From contig OZ244581.1 in assembly GCA_965217935.1 (NCBI GenBank), positions 3,472,001-3,536,000 on the forward strand: 64,000 nt of DNA. The letters run 5' to 3'. The DNA is from JBBROS01 sp965217935. Lineage in GTDB: Bacteria; Pseudomonadota; Alphaproteobacteria; Acetobacterales; Acetobacteraceae. A program made the translations under genes and the position numbers. Positions within the stretch are counted from its first letter, which is position 1; each line of letters begins with the position of its first letter. Positions 1-12,265 of the stretch are shown piece by piece. Under the pieces are notes generated by a model. That model ran no database searches. It saw only the letters and a list, made by a program, of their open reading frames with translations, and had not been told where the DNA came from.

Positions 1-3607
<3,607 letters not shown>

Positions 3608-3611
<4 letters not shown>

Positions 3612-4123
3612 AGCGTGATCCCCCGGCGGCGCAGGTCCGCGGCGTGCTTCTCGATCGCGTCCCGGCCCACTCGCTGCCCCCAAGCCTGTCCCGCGACGAC
3701 GCTTTCCTGGCCGATTTTCGGGGCCGCCGCGACCACGCGCTGCCCGAGCGGCGAGCGATAAAACGCGACCAGCTGGTTCATTTCGTCCACCGTGTAGTTG
3801 GAAGCGTAGATCTCGGCCAGCATCGCCAACAGCTCGCCGATCCGCGCCTTCAACTCCGGCAACAGCAACTCGTCCACGGCCTTGGCGGTTTCCTCGGCCG
3901 TCTTGCCGGGCGCGCGTTGGAAAATCGCGATCATCTGTCCGCGAAGCAGCGTCAGCATCTGCGTCGCCGTCGCCTCCGCGCCCGAGGCGTTCAGCAACTC
4001 GCGCGCGGCGGTGCGGGTCTCGTCGGTCACGTTCGGCAGGCCGGCGGGCGGTGCGGGCGCTTGCGCGTGGGCGGCGGGGATGACCAGGCCGAGGGCGAGC
4101 AGGGCGACGGTGATCCTGGACAT
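3608..4123 (-). CDS. DUF2059 domain secreted protein
   Basis: Predicted exported protein of 171 residues. An N-terminal signal peptide (MSRITVALLALGLVIPAAHA, cleavage after AHA-QA) is followed by an alpha-helical DUF2059 domain with the typical end MNQLVAFYRSPLGQRV. Family members are periplasmic and of unknown function. The ATG at 4123 is preferred over a GTG at 4132 because GGAGTGAGG lies just upstream and the signal peptide then has a normal n-region. It sits between gltD and gltB with overlaps or near-overlaps on both sides, so it is co-transcribed with glutamate synthase. What it does there is not known. Confidence 0.88.
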
Positions 4124-4128
4124 CGGCC

Positions 4129-5559
4129 TCACTCCGCCGCCACGGCCAAAGCCGGCTGCTGCATGTGCTTGTGCATCGCCGCCGCCGCGTCCCGCCCGTC
4201 GCGAATGGCCCAGACGACGAGGCTCGCGCCGCGAACGATGTCGCCGGCGGCGAACACGCCCGGCAGCGTGGTCATGGCGGTGCGGTGGTCGGTCTTGAGC
4301 GTGCCCCAGCGGCTGACCTCAAGGCCGGGCTGGTCCCACAGCCGGGGCAGCTCCTCCGGGTCGAAGCCGAGCGCCTTGATCACGAGGTCGGCCTCGATGA
4401 CGTGGCGCTCCTCGCCCGGCTCCACGGATTGGCGGCCGGTGGCGTCGGGCATCCCGAGGCGCATCGCCTGCACGCGGACGCCGCTCACGTGCCCGTCCCC
4501 GAGGAAGGCTTCGGGCGCGCTGAGCCAGGCGAACCGGATGCCCTCTTCCTCGGCGTTCTTCACCTCGCGCATGGAGCCGGGCATGTTGGCCCTGTCGCGC
4601 CGGTAGAGGCAGGTGACGCTGGCGGCCCCCTGGCGGACGGCGGTGCGGACGCAATCCATCGCGGTGTCGCCGCCGCCGATGACGACGACCCGCTTGCCCT
4701 CGGCGCTCAACGCGCCGCTGTCGAAGGCGGGAACGGCGTCGCCGAGGCCCTTGCGGTTGCTGGCGGTGAGGAAGGTCATGGCGGGAACGATGCCTTCAAG
4801 GCCGGCGCCCACGCCCGCGATGTCGCGCACCTTGTAAACGCCGGTGGCGATTAGCACGGTGTCATGGCGGCTGCGCAGGTCGGCGAAGGAAAGGGTTTCG
4901 CCCAGGCTGACGCCGAGGTGGAACGTGATGCCGCCCTCTTCGAGCAGCTTCCAGCGCCTGAGCACGATGTCCTTCTCCAGCTTGAAGCCGGGGATGCCGT
5001 AGATCATCAGGCCGCCCGCGCGGTCGTAGCGGTCGTAGACATGGACCTGGTAGCCAAGGGTGCGCAGGCGCTCGGCGGCGGCGAGGCCCCCAGGCCCGGC
5101 GCCGACGATGCCGACCGATTGCGGACGCTCCTGGCGCGGACGCGGAGGCTTCACCCAACCCTGCTCCCAGGCATGGTCGGTGATGAAGCGCTCGACGGCG
5201 CCGATGGTGACGCTGTCGAAGCCCTTCTCGATGACGCAGTTGCCTTCGCACAGCCGGTCCTGCGGGCAGATGCGGCCGCAGACTTCGGGGAAGGTGTTGG
5301 TGGCGGCGCTGACCTCGTAGGCTTCCTGCATCCGGTTTTCGGCCGTGAGCTTCAGCCAGTCGGGGATGTTGTTGGAGAGCGGGCAATGCACCTGGCAGAA
5401 CGGGACGCCGCATTGGCTGCAGCGGCTGGCCTGCTCGCCGGCGGCGGCCGGGTCGAAGTCGTCGTAAATTTCGGCAAAGTCCTCACGCCTCATGCTGACG
5501 GCGCGCTTGGCCGGCGGTTGCTGCGGCAGGTTGACGAATTGCAGCATTCGGTCAGCCAT
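4129..5559 (-). CDS. gltD: Glutamate synthase small subunit
   Basis: Beta subunit of NADPH-glutamate synthase (476 residues, normal length). It takes electrons from NADPH through FAD and passes them via two 4Fe-4S clusters to GltB. The cluster ligands are seen in CSQCGVPFCQVHC (Cys47, 50, 55, 59) and CGRICPQDRLCEGNC (Cys94, 98, 104, 108). The FAD-binding fold GAGPGGLAAAERL is at about 153-165 and the NADPH fold GGGDTAMD at about 295-302. First gene of the minus-strand operon gltD-DUF2059-gltB; the order with the small subunit first and a foreign gene between is less common than gltB-gltD. Confidence 0.97.
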   Translation of the reverse strand: MADRMLQFVNLPQQPPAKRAVSMRREDFAEIYDDFDPAAAGEQASRCSQCGVPFCQVHCPLSNNIPDWLKLTAENRMQEAYEVSAATNTFPEVCGRICPQDRLCEGNCVIEKGFDSVTIGAVERFITDHAWEQGWVKPPRPRQERPQSVGIVGAGPGGLAAAERLRTLGYQVHVYDRYDRAGGLMIYGIPGFKLEKDIVLRRWKLLEEGGITFHLGVSLGETLSFADLRSRHDTVLIATGVYKVRDIAGVGAGLEGIVPAMTFLTASNRKGLGDAVPAFDSGALSAEGKRVVVIGGGDTAMDCVRTAVRQGAASVTCLYRRDRANMPGSMREVKNAEEEGIRFAWLSAPEAFLGDGHVSGVRVQAMRLGMPDATGRQSVEPGEERHVIEADLVIKALGFDPEELPRLWDQPGLEVSRWGTLKTDHRTAMTTLPGVFAAGDIVRGASLVVWAIRDGRDAAAAMHKHMQQPALAVAAE

Positions 5560-5741
5560 GGCGGCGCTCCATCGAGATCACTATGATTTGTGCTTTGATG
5601 TTATGGGACCGACTGCCTTGCGGGGAAAGGCTAAAACGACATTTAGGACAGCAAATCTGTCCCAGAACGGCCATTTTTCCATATTGCTTGGCTCTGCGGC
5701 CGGATTGCCAAGCCTAAAAAGGCCCGAGTTGGACCAATCAA
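5560..5741 (-). promoter_or_regulatory. gltD upstream region with an inverted repeat
   Basis: 182-base gap between the stop of the NDUFA9-like gene and the gltD start; it must hold the glt promoter if gltD is not read through from upstream. It contains the inverted repeat GGACAGCAAATCTGTCC at 5646-5662 (6-bp arms, 5-nt centre), a plausible operator. No confident -35/-10 pair or sigma-54 site could be fixed. Confidence 0.35.
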
Positions 5742-6692
5742 TCAGCTCGGGACGTCCTCCCGCTTGCCGCCTCCGACCCGGTAACGATCGAGGTAGGCCG
5801 GCACGACCAAGTCGATCGGCGTCGGGGTGATGCCAAGCTCGGTCAGGCCCGGCATCTTCGGATCGGCAACGTTGTCGCGCTGCAGCAGCAGCAGTTGATC
5901 GCGGGTGAAAGGCTTGCCCGGCACAAGCTCGCCCAGCCGGGCCTGGAGCCGGGCCAGCCCCGCGGGAACGTTCCACATGAAACGGCGGCGGTTGGTTTCG
6001 TCGAGGATGAATTGCAGCAGTTCGCGGAAGGTATACACCTGCGGGCCGGCCAGCTCGTAGGTGACGCCGGGCGCGTCGTCGCGGGTAAGGCCGGCCACGA
6101 TCGCGTCGGCGACGTCGCCGACGTAGACCGGCTGGAACCGCGTGCTGCCGTGGATCACCGGCATCACGGGCGAGTACATCGCCAGCGAGCCGAAGCGGTT
6201 GAAGAACTTGTCCTCGGCCCCGAACACGATCGAAGGCCGCATCACGACCGCGCCGGGCAGCGCCGCGCGCACGGCCGCCTCGCCCTCGGCCTTGGTGCGC
6301 GCGTATTCGCTTTGGCTTGCCGGGTCGGCGCCGATCGCGGAGATCTGCACGAGCCGCTTCACCCCGGCCGAGGCGGCGGCGACGGCGACCCGGCCCGCGC
6401 CCTCGGCCTGGGTGCGCTGGAAATCGCCGGGCTGCTTCTCGGCCAGGATGCCAACCAGGTTGACGACCATATCGGCCCCGTCGACGGCGCGCTGGACCGT
6501 GGATTCGTTGCCGATCGAGACGTAAAGCGGCACCACCTGGCCGACGCGGCCGGTGGTCATCAGATCCTTCGCGTGCTCGGTGTTGCGGCCCGCGACGCGC
6601 ACGATCTGGCCCTGGGCGGCCAAGCGCTTGACGACGTAGCGCCCGATGAACCCGCTGCCGCCGATAACCGTCGCCACGCTGCGCGTCGCCAT
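5742..6692 (-). CDS. NDUFA9-like NAD(P)-binding protein (complex I assembly/epimerase family)
   Basis: Atypical short-chain dehydrogenase of 316 residues, similar to the complex I accessory subunit NDUFA9 and to NAD-dependent epimerases. The Rossmann motif GGSGFIGR lies at 11-18, followed by the family's NLVGIL and ISAIGADP strands. The usual YxxxK is represented by YARTK. Alphaproteobacterial members are annotated as complex I NDUFA9 subunit family proteins; the reaction, if any, is not known. No other respiratory gene is adjacent. ATG at 6692. It is followed after 182 bases by gltD on the same strand. Confidence 0.85.
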   Translation of the reverse strand: MATRSVATVIGGSGFIGRYVVKRLAAQGQIVRVAGRNTEHAKDLMTTGRVGQVVPLYVSIGNESTVQRAVDGADMVVNLVGILAEKQPGDFQRTQAEGAGRVAVAAASAGVKRLVQISAIGADPASQSEYARTKAEGEAAVRAALPGAVVMRPSIVFGAEDKFFNRFGSLAMYSPVMPVIHGSTRFQPVYVGDVADAIVAGLTRDDAPGVTYELAGPQVYTFRELLQFILDETNRRRFMWNVPAGLARLQARLGELVPGKPFTRDQLLLLQRDNVADPKMPGLTELGITPTPIDLVVPAYLDRYRVGGGKREDVPS

Positions 6693-7289
6693 TCACCCAA
6701 CCTTTATTGCCAGCAGCCCTTACTACGTGCCGATCGGGCCGGTCTCAAGGGCCTGGCTCGGCCCATGTCGTATGGACTGTGGAACGGCGACACCTGCAGA
6801 GTGAGATGAGGTTCTTGGGCGAGACAGCACATCACGGACAGCGCGGCTGCACCGGAGCGGCGTGTCGCATGGAGCCAAGGAGCGGGCGCAGGCGGCCCCG
6901 CCTTGTCTCAGGCTAGGCAGGACGGACGCAGGTCGGGTATCCAAGCTCCGCCATGCGGTTGAGCGCCTGAACGGCGGCGCCCGGCCTCGCTCGCCCGACG
7001 CTTATCCGTGGGCGAGCGCGCCTTCCGCCGGCACTCCACCTGCCGCGCGGACAGGTTTCCGGCTGCGGGGATTCCGCACGAAATTGCCTCATTGCTTTTT
7101 GGCAATGCACCGAGCCCATCGGCGATCTGACCAAGGGTGCGCTCAACCGCATGCCGGAACCGGGACGCTCCAACTCCGTCCGTGGCGCCTGATCCTCGGA
7201 CGGGGCTGGGGCGCCTGCGCCGACATGCCTGCTCCGTACGGCACGGATTCGCCGCTTCCAACCGTGTCCCCGTCGCCGGCCGCTGCAAA
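6693..7289. other. 597-base stretch without a recognisable gene
   Basis: Between the NDUFA9-like start and the apbC stop no reading frame shows a recognisable family or a good ribosome-binding site. Frames are open here only because of high GC. The stretch holds a perfect 15-bp inverted repeat (6952-6966 and 7139-7153) and, inside it, a 9-bp inverted repeat (6988-6996 and 7010-7018). It may be the remnant of a mobile element. Confidence 0.6.
6952..7153. repeat. MITE-like segment bounded by 15-bp inverted repeats
   Basis: CATGCGGTTGAGCGC at 6952-6966 recurs as its exact reverse complement at 7139-7153, enclosing about 170 bases. A second inverted pair, CGCTCGCCC/GGGCGAGCG at 6988-6996 and 7010-7018, lies inside. 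Read inward, both arms encode RHAVER in the same frame, so this may instead be an inverted duplication of a coding scrap. No target duplication was identified. Confidence 0.45.
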
Positions 7290-8432
7290 TCAGCCCTCGT
7301 CGACGATTTTCGGGCCAGCGAACCGCCGGTTCGCCAGGCCATCCCACAAGCGGCCAGCGATGGCGGCAAAGGCTCTGGCGGCCGGGCTGCCGGGGGCGCT
7401 GGCGGTGATGGGCTGCCCCTCGTCGGCGGTGACGCGGATATCGAGCAGGAGGGGGACTTCGCCGAGGAACGGAACCCCGAGCGTTTCCGCCTCGCGCCTG
7501 GCCCCGCCATGCCCGAACAGGGGCGTCTCGTGGCCGCAGTTGGGGCAGCAGAACACGCTCATGTTCTCGATCAGGCCGAGGACGGGCACCATGGTCTTCT
7601 CGAACATGCGCACGCCGCGGCGGGCGTCGATCAGCGCGATGTCCTGCGGCGTGCTGACGATCACGGCGCCGGCGAGGCTGACACGCTGCGCCATAGTGAG
7701 CTGGGCGTCGCCGGTGCCGGGCGGCATGTCGACCACCAGGATGTCGAGCGCGCCCCAGGCGACCTGGCCCATCATCTGCTCAAGCGCGCTCATCACCATC
7801 GGGCCGCGCCAGATCATGGCGCTGTCCGGGTCGACGAGGAAGCCGATGGACATGGCCTTGAGGCCCCAGGCCTGGAGCGGCAGCATGCGGCCGCCGTCGA
7901 TCTCGGGCTTGGCGTCGAGGCCCAGCATCCGGGGCAGGCTGGGGCCGTAGATGTCGGCGTCGAGCAGGCCGACGCGGAGGCCTTGCTGCGCGAGGGCGAC
8001 GGCGAGGTTGACGGCGACGGTGCTCTTGCCGACGCCGCCCTTGCCGGACGCGACGGCGACGATGTGCTGCACGTCGGGGAGCAAAGGGGCCTTGCCCGGC
8101 GCCGGGGCGCGCTGGGCCGCCGCCGCGGGCCTGGGCGCCGGCTGGGGCGTTCCGTGGGTCGCTCCCTGGGTCGCTCCCTGGGGGCGGTGCGCGGTGAGCA
8201 CGACGGTGGCGTTGTTGATGCCGGGCTGCTTGGCAAGCAGGCTCTCGGCGTGGCGGCGCACGGCTTCCATGGCTGGGGCGTTGGCGCGCTCGGTTTTCAG
8301 CGCGACGTGGACGAGGCCGTCGCGCTCGTCGAGGCTGTCGACCAGGCCTGCGGAGACGACGTCCATGTCCACGCCCGGCAGCGCCACCGTGCGGAGAACG
8401 TCGTAGAGCCGGTCGGCCTTCGATGACGGCAT
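7290..8432 (-). CDS. apbC: Mrp/NBP35 family iron-sulfur cluster carrier ATPase
   Basis: P-loop ATPase (380 residues) that holds and transfers Fe-S clusters to apoproteins in the cytoplasm. An N-terminal MIP18/DUF59-like domain (about 1-80) is joined by an Ala/Pro-rich linker (85-115) to the ATPase domain. The deviant Walker A motif SGKGGVGKST is at about 129-138. The cluster-binding CxxC is in FCCPNCGHETPLFGHGG near residue 305. The linker carries a short tandem repeat (GATQGATHG; repeated gtcgctccctggg at about 8158-8183). Divergent from hflK with 123 bases between starts. Confidence 0.95.
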   Translation of the reverse strand: MPSSKADRLYDVLRTVALPGVDMDVVSAGLVDSLDERDGLVHVALKTERANAPAMEAVRRHAESLLAKQPGINNATVVLTAHRPQGATQGATHGTPQPAPRPAAAAQRAPAPGKAPLLPDVQHIVAVASGKGGVGKSTVAVNLAVALAQQGLRVGLLDADIYGPSLPRMLGLDAKPEIDGGRMLPLQAWGLKAMSIGFLVDPDSAMIWRGPMVMSALEQMMGQVAWGALDILVVDMPPGTGDAQLTMAQRVSLAGAVIVSTPQDIALIDARRGVRMFEKTMVPVLGLIENMSVFCCPNCGHETPLFGHGGARREAETLGVPFLGEVPLLLDIRVTADEGQPITASAPGSPAARAFAAIAGRLWDGLANRRFAGPKIVDEG

Positions 8433-8555
8433 CGCTTGTAAACCTTCCTTGAGTGGTCAATATGCCGCGAGTGCGCGGCTGCTGCCATGTTGGCGCATAG
8501 TGCAGGCGGACATGGCCCAAGCCGTGTCGGCTGCCAAGGGGAGAACGGGTTACGG

Positions 8556-9785
8556 ATGAGTTGGAACAGCGGCGGCGGGCCTAGCCCGTGGGGCAACCCG
8601 GGCGGCAAGCAGCCCCCGCGAGGCGATCGCGGCGGCAAGGGCGACGGCGAGCCGACGCGCGGTCCTTGGGGCGCTGGCGGGCGGGGGCAGGCCGCCGGCG
8701 GGTTGCCGGACCTTGATGAGCTGATCGCGAAGATGCAGGAGAAGGCCCGGCGGTTCGTGCCGGGCGGGCCAGGCGGCTTCGGGGGCCGTGGCGGGCGCGG
8801 GCAGGGACGGCTGATCGCGCTGTTCGCGGCCGTGGCCGTGGCGATCTGGCTGGCCAGCGGGTTCTACCGGGTGCAGCCGGACGAGCAAGGCGTGGTGATG
8901 CGCTTCGGCGCGTTCAACCGGACGACGCTGCCGGGGTTGAACTACCATATCCCCTGGCCGGTGGAGTACGCCTTGACGCCGGCGGTGACGCGGATCAACC
9001 GGATCGAGGTCGGGTTCCGCGGCAATGCGTCGGACCCAAACATCACGCTGAACACGCGCGGGCGGGACTTGCCGGGCGGGGTGGCGCGCGAGGTGCCGCA
9101 GGAGGCGCTGATGCTGACGGGCGACGAGAACATCATCGACATCAACTTCTCCGTCTTCTGGCGCATCCGAACGGCGGCGGATTACCTGTTCAACACCCGC
9201 AGCCCGGATGAGCTGGTGAAGTCGGCCGCGGAGAGCATGATGCGCCAGGTGATCGGACGGACGCCGATCCAGCCGGCGCTGACCGAGGCTCGGGCACGGA
9301 TCGAGCAGGCGGTGACAAAGGGCGCGCAGGAGATCCTCGATCAATACGGGACGGGCGTCGAAATTACGCAGGTTCAGTTGCAGCGGGTCGATCCGCCCGC
9401 CGCCGTGATCGAGAGCTTTCGGGACGTGCAGCGGGCCAATACGGATGCGGAGCGGGTGCGCAACGAGGCCGAGAGCTACCGCAACGACATCATCCCGCGT
9501 GCCCGCGGCGACGCGGCGCGGCTGACGGCCGAGGCGGAGGGCGACAAGCAGGCGACCGTGGCGGAGGCGAAAGGCCAGGCGGCCCGGTTCCTGAGCGTGT
9601 ATCAGGCTTATTCGGCGGCGAAGGACGTGACGCTGAAGCGGCTTTACATCGAGACGATGCAGGACATTCTGGAGAAGACGCCGTCGATCGTGGTGGACGA
9701 CAAGCTGCAAGGGGTCGTGCCGTACTTGCCGCTCGACCCGGGGCGGATCGCGCCGTCGGCCTCGGCGCAGGGCGCTGCCAAATGA
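8556..9785 (+). CDS. hflK: FtsH protease modulator HflK
   Basis: Membrane-anchored SPFH/band-7 protein (409 residues). With HflC it forms a large ring-like complex around the FtsH protease and modulates quality control of membrane proteins. A long Gly/Pro-rich cytoplasmic N-terminus (1-84) precedes one transmembrane helix (about 86-102), the SPFH domain and a coiled-coil tail (ARGDAARLTAEAEGDKQ). The ATG at 8556 gives the usual HflK start MSWNSGGGPSPWG; an upstream in-frame codon at 8487 would only add an unlikely extension. The stop overlaps the hflC start (ATGA). Confidence 0.95.
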   Translation: MSWNSGGGPSPWGNPGGKQPPRGDRGGKGDGEPTRGPWGAGGRGQAAGGLPDLDELIAKMQEKARRFVPGGPGGFGGRGGRGQGRLIALFAAVAVAIWLASGFYRVQPDEQGVVMRFGAFNRTTLPGLNYHIPWPVEYALTPAVTRINRIEVGFRGNASDPNITLNTRGRDLPGGVAREVPQEALMLTGDENIIDINFSVFWRIRTAADYLFNTRSPDELVKSAAESMMRQVIGRTPIQPALTEARARIEQAVTKGAQEILDQYGTGVEITQVQLQRVDPPAAVIESFRDVQRANTDAERVRNEAESYRNDIIPRARGDAARLTAEAEGDKQATVAEAKGQAARFLSVYQAYSAAKDVTLKRLYIETMQDILEKTPSIVVDDKLQGVVPYLPLDPGRIAPSASAQGAAK

Positions 9786-10657
9786 GCCCGAAGTATATCG
9801 CGGCCGGCGCGGCCGCGCTGGTGCTGCTGATCGTCCTCAGCGCCAGCCTGTTCACCGTGAAGCAAACCGAGCAGGTCCTGATCACGCAGTTCGGCGAGCC
9901 GATCCGGGTGATCAATACGCCCGGGCTTCATGCGAAGATCCCGTTCGTGCAAACGATCATCACGTTCGACCGGCGGTTGCTGGATTACCAAAACAACGGC
10001 GAGGAGGTGATCCTGGGCGACCAGCGGCGGCTAATCGTCGATGGGTTCACGCTGTACCGGATCGCGAACCCGCTGGAATACTACCAGACGGTCGGGTCGT
10101 CGGAGAGCAACATCCGGGCGCGGCTCAGCTCGGTGGTGACGTCCTCGTTGCGCCGGGTGCTGGGCAACGAGACGTTGCTGAACGTGCTGTCGACGGACCG
10201 GCCGCGGATCACCAACCTGATCAAGCAGCAGGTGGTGGGCGAGATGAAGAACTTCGGCGTGGCGATCGAGGACGTACGGCTGCGGCGGGCGGATTTGCCG
10301 GAGGAGAATACGCAGGCGGTCCTGGGGCGGATGAAGTCCGAGCGGCAGCGGGTGGCGAGCCAGGCCCGGGCCGAGGGCGCGGAGGCAAGCCTGAAGATTC
10401 GCGCCGACGCGGACCGGGACCGGACGGTGCTGCTAGCCGACGCCCGCGCCGGGGCGGACCGGCTTCGCGGCCAGGGCGAGCAGGAGTCGATCAAGATCTA
10501 TGCCGACGCGTTCCAGAAGGACCCGCAATTCTATGCGACGTACCGGACCTTGCAGGCCTACCGGCAGGCATTCGGCTCGGGGAATGGGTCGCGGCTTGTG
10601 CTGACGCCCGATAGCGAGTTCTTGAAGCTGCTGCAGCAGGAACCGAAAGCGAATTGA
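9782..10657 (+). CDS. hflC: FtsH protease modulator HflC
   Basis: Partner of HflK (291 residues, normal length). One N-terminal transmembrane helix (about 5-22) is followed by the SPFH domain (VKQTEQVLITQFGEP onward) and an Ala/Glu-rich coiled coil (about 190-245). Translationally coupled to hflK by a 4-base overlap. The Do-type protease gene follows 86 bases downstream; the hflK-hflC-protease order is a recurrent alphaproteobacterial membrane/periplasm quality-control cluster. Confidence 0.95.
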   Translation: MSPKYIAAGAAALVLLIVLSASLFTVKQTEQVLITQFGEPIRVINTPGLHAKIPFVQTIITFDRRLLDYQNNGEEVILGDQRRLIVDGFTLYRIANPLEYYQTVGSSESNIRARLSSVVTSSLRRVLGNETLLNVLSTDRPRITNLIKQQVVGEMKNFGVAIEDVRLRRADLPEENTQAVLGRMKSERQRVASQARAEGAEASLKIRADADRDRTVLLADARAGADRLRGQGEQESIKIYADAFQKDPQFYATYRTLQAYRQAFGSGNGSRLVLTPDSEFLKLLQQEPKAN

Positions 10658-10743
10658 GGCGGCTTTCCCGGGGCGTTGCCGCTACCATGTGCTGAGTTGA
10701 AGCAGACCGGCCCGAGGTTGGGCCTATCAAGTAGGAGAGTCCC

Positions 10744-12264
10744 ATGCGCCTCGGTTTCCTGCGCGCCGCCTTGCTTGCCAGCGTGCTGGCGATGCCGGTC
10801 GTCCGTCCCTCCCCGGCCCTCGCGCGGGGAGCGCCGGACAGTTTCGCCGACCTTGCGGCGCAGCTGCAGCCGTCGGTCGTCAACATCAGCAGCAGCCAGG
10901 CGGCGCGCAAGCTGGCCGACCGCGGCGGGCCGGAAATGCCGGTGTTCCCGCCAGGGTCGCCGTTCGAGCAGTTCTTCAAGGATTTCCTGGATCGGAATCA
11001 TCCGGGCCAGCGGCGGGGCGAGAACGCGCCGCGGCCGGGACCCGGCGGGCCGCCCGGAGGACGGGCGACGAGCCTGGGAAGCGGGTTCATCATCGACCCG
11101 GCAGGCTACATCGTGACGAATAACCACGTCATCGATGGGGCGGACGAGATCACGGTCACGTTCACCGACAACACGACCCTGAAAGCCAAGCTGGTTGGCA
11201 AGGACGAGCGGGTCGATCTCGCCTTGCTCAAGGTGGAGAGCGACAAGCCGCTGCAGGCGGTCTCGTTCGGCGACAGCGACGTGGAGCGGGTCGGCGACTG
11301 GGTGCTGGCGATCGGCAACCCGTTCGGGCTGGGCGGGTCGGTGACGGCGGGGATCGTGAGCGCGCGGGGGCGGGACATTCGCCAAGGGCCTTACGACGAC
11401 TTCATCCAGACGGACGCGGCGATCAACCGGGGCAACTCAGGCGGGCCGCTGTTCAACATGAATGGGGAGGTGATCGGCATCAACACGGCGATCTATTCGC
11501 CGTCCGGCGGGTCGGTGGGCATCGGGTTCTCGGTGCCGTCGAACCTGGCGAAGTCGGTGGTGATGCAGTTGCGCGAGTATGGGCACGCCCGGCGGGGATG
11601 GCTCGGGGTTCGTATCCAGCAGGTCACGCCGGATATCGCCGAGAGCCTGGGGCTGACGAAGGCGCAAGGCGCCTTGGTGGCCGGGGTGAACGACGGCGGG
11701 CCGGCGGACAAGGCGAACATCCACAGCGGCGACATCATCCTGAAATTCAACGGGCATGAGGTTGACGAGATGCGGGCGCTGCCGCGGATCGTGGCGGAGA
11801 CGGCGGTGGGCAAGACCGTGCCTGTCGTGGTTTGGCGCGACGGCAAAGAGGTGACGCTGCAATCGCCCGTGGGCGAGTTGCCGGACGAGGTGCAGCAAGC
11901 GAGCATGGATACCGGCAAGGCGCCGGCGCCGGCCAAAAGCCCCGAAATCTCCGGTCTCGGAGCCCGCGTCGCGCCGATCACCGACGAGTTGCGCGACCAG
12001 TTCAAGTTGCAGGCGGACCAAAAGGGCGTCGTCGTCACCGACGTTGCCCCGGACGGGCCGGCGGCGGCACGCGGGCTGAAGCCCGGCGACGTGATCGTCG
12101 AGGTGCAGCAGGAGCCGGTGAGTTCCGCGGACGACGTGACCAAGCAGTTGCAGAAGTACAGGAAACAGAACCGAAAGACGGTGCTGATGCTGATCCAGAG
12201 CGGAGAGGGCATGCGTTGGGTGCCGGTGCCGCTGGATCAGGGCGACAAGCGCCAGCCGGGGTAG
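10744..12264 (+). CDS. Do family periplasmic serine protease (DegP/HtrA/MucD type)
   Basis: Secreted serine endopeptidase/chaperone for misfolded envelope proteins (506 residues). A signal peptide (about 1-27, ending ALA) precedes a trypsin-like domain with His128 (TNNHVIDG), Asp158 (RVDLALLKV) and Ser232 (RGNSGGPL). Two PDZ domains follow (about 270-375 and 400-495, each with a GPA..G GD-I pattern). All three catalytic residues are present. AGGAGAG lies 5-6 bases before the ATG. It is probably co-transcribed with hflKC. DegP, DegQ and MucD cannot be told apart here. Confidence 0.94.
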   Translation: MRLGFLRAALLASVLAMPVVRPSPALARGAPDSFADLAAQLQPSVVNISSSQAARKLADRGGPEMPVFPPGSPFEQFFKDFLDRNHPGQRRGENAPRPGPGGPPGGRATSLGSGFIIDPAGYIVTNNHVIDGADEITVTFTDNTTLKAKLVGKDERVDLALLKVESDKPLQAVSFGDSDVERVGDWVLAIGNPFGLGGSVTAGIVSARGRDIRQGPYDDFIQTDAAINRGNSGGPLFNMNGEVIGINTAIYSPSGGSVGIGFSVPSNLAKSVVMQLREYGHARRGWLGVRIQQVTPDIAESLGLTKAQGALVAGVNDGGPADKANIHSGDIILKFNGHEVDEMRALPRIVAETAVGKTVPVVVWRDGKEVTLQSPVGELPDEVQQASMDTGKAPAPAKSPEISGLGARVAPITDELRDQFKLQADQKGVVVTDVAPDGPAAARGLKPGDVIVEVQQEPVSSADDVTKQLQKYRKQNRKTVLMLIQSGEGMRWVPVPLDQGDKRQPG

Positions 12265-12265
12265 C

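Noticed and set aside
5644..5664. Possible sigma-54 site upstream of gltD (GGGACAGATTTGC on the minus strand)
   Set aside because: Spacing between the GG and GC doublets is 9 rather than 10 bases, so it does not fit a functional -24/-12 promoter.
5581..6696. 371-codon frame overlapping the NDUFA9-like gene
   Set aside because: Arg/Gly-rich out-of-frame shadow; the 316-residue frame has the Rossmann motif and family strands.
6908..7510. 200-codon minus-strand frame in the gene-free stretch beside apbC
   Set aside because: No ribosome-binding site, basic low-complexity composition, and it runs into the apbC coding region in the wrong frame.
8158..8185. Short tandem repeat in apbC considered as a regulatory or CRISPR-like repeat
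   Set aside because: It is two copies of a 13-base unit within the coding linker of the protein and is explained as a linker length variation.
7137..8426. 429-codon plus-strand frame opposite apbC
   Set aside because: Low-complexity shadow of a conserved Mrp-type ATPase on the minus strand.
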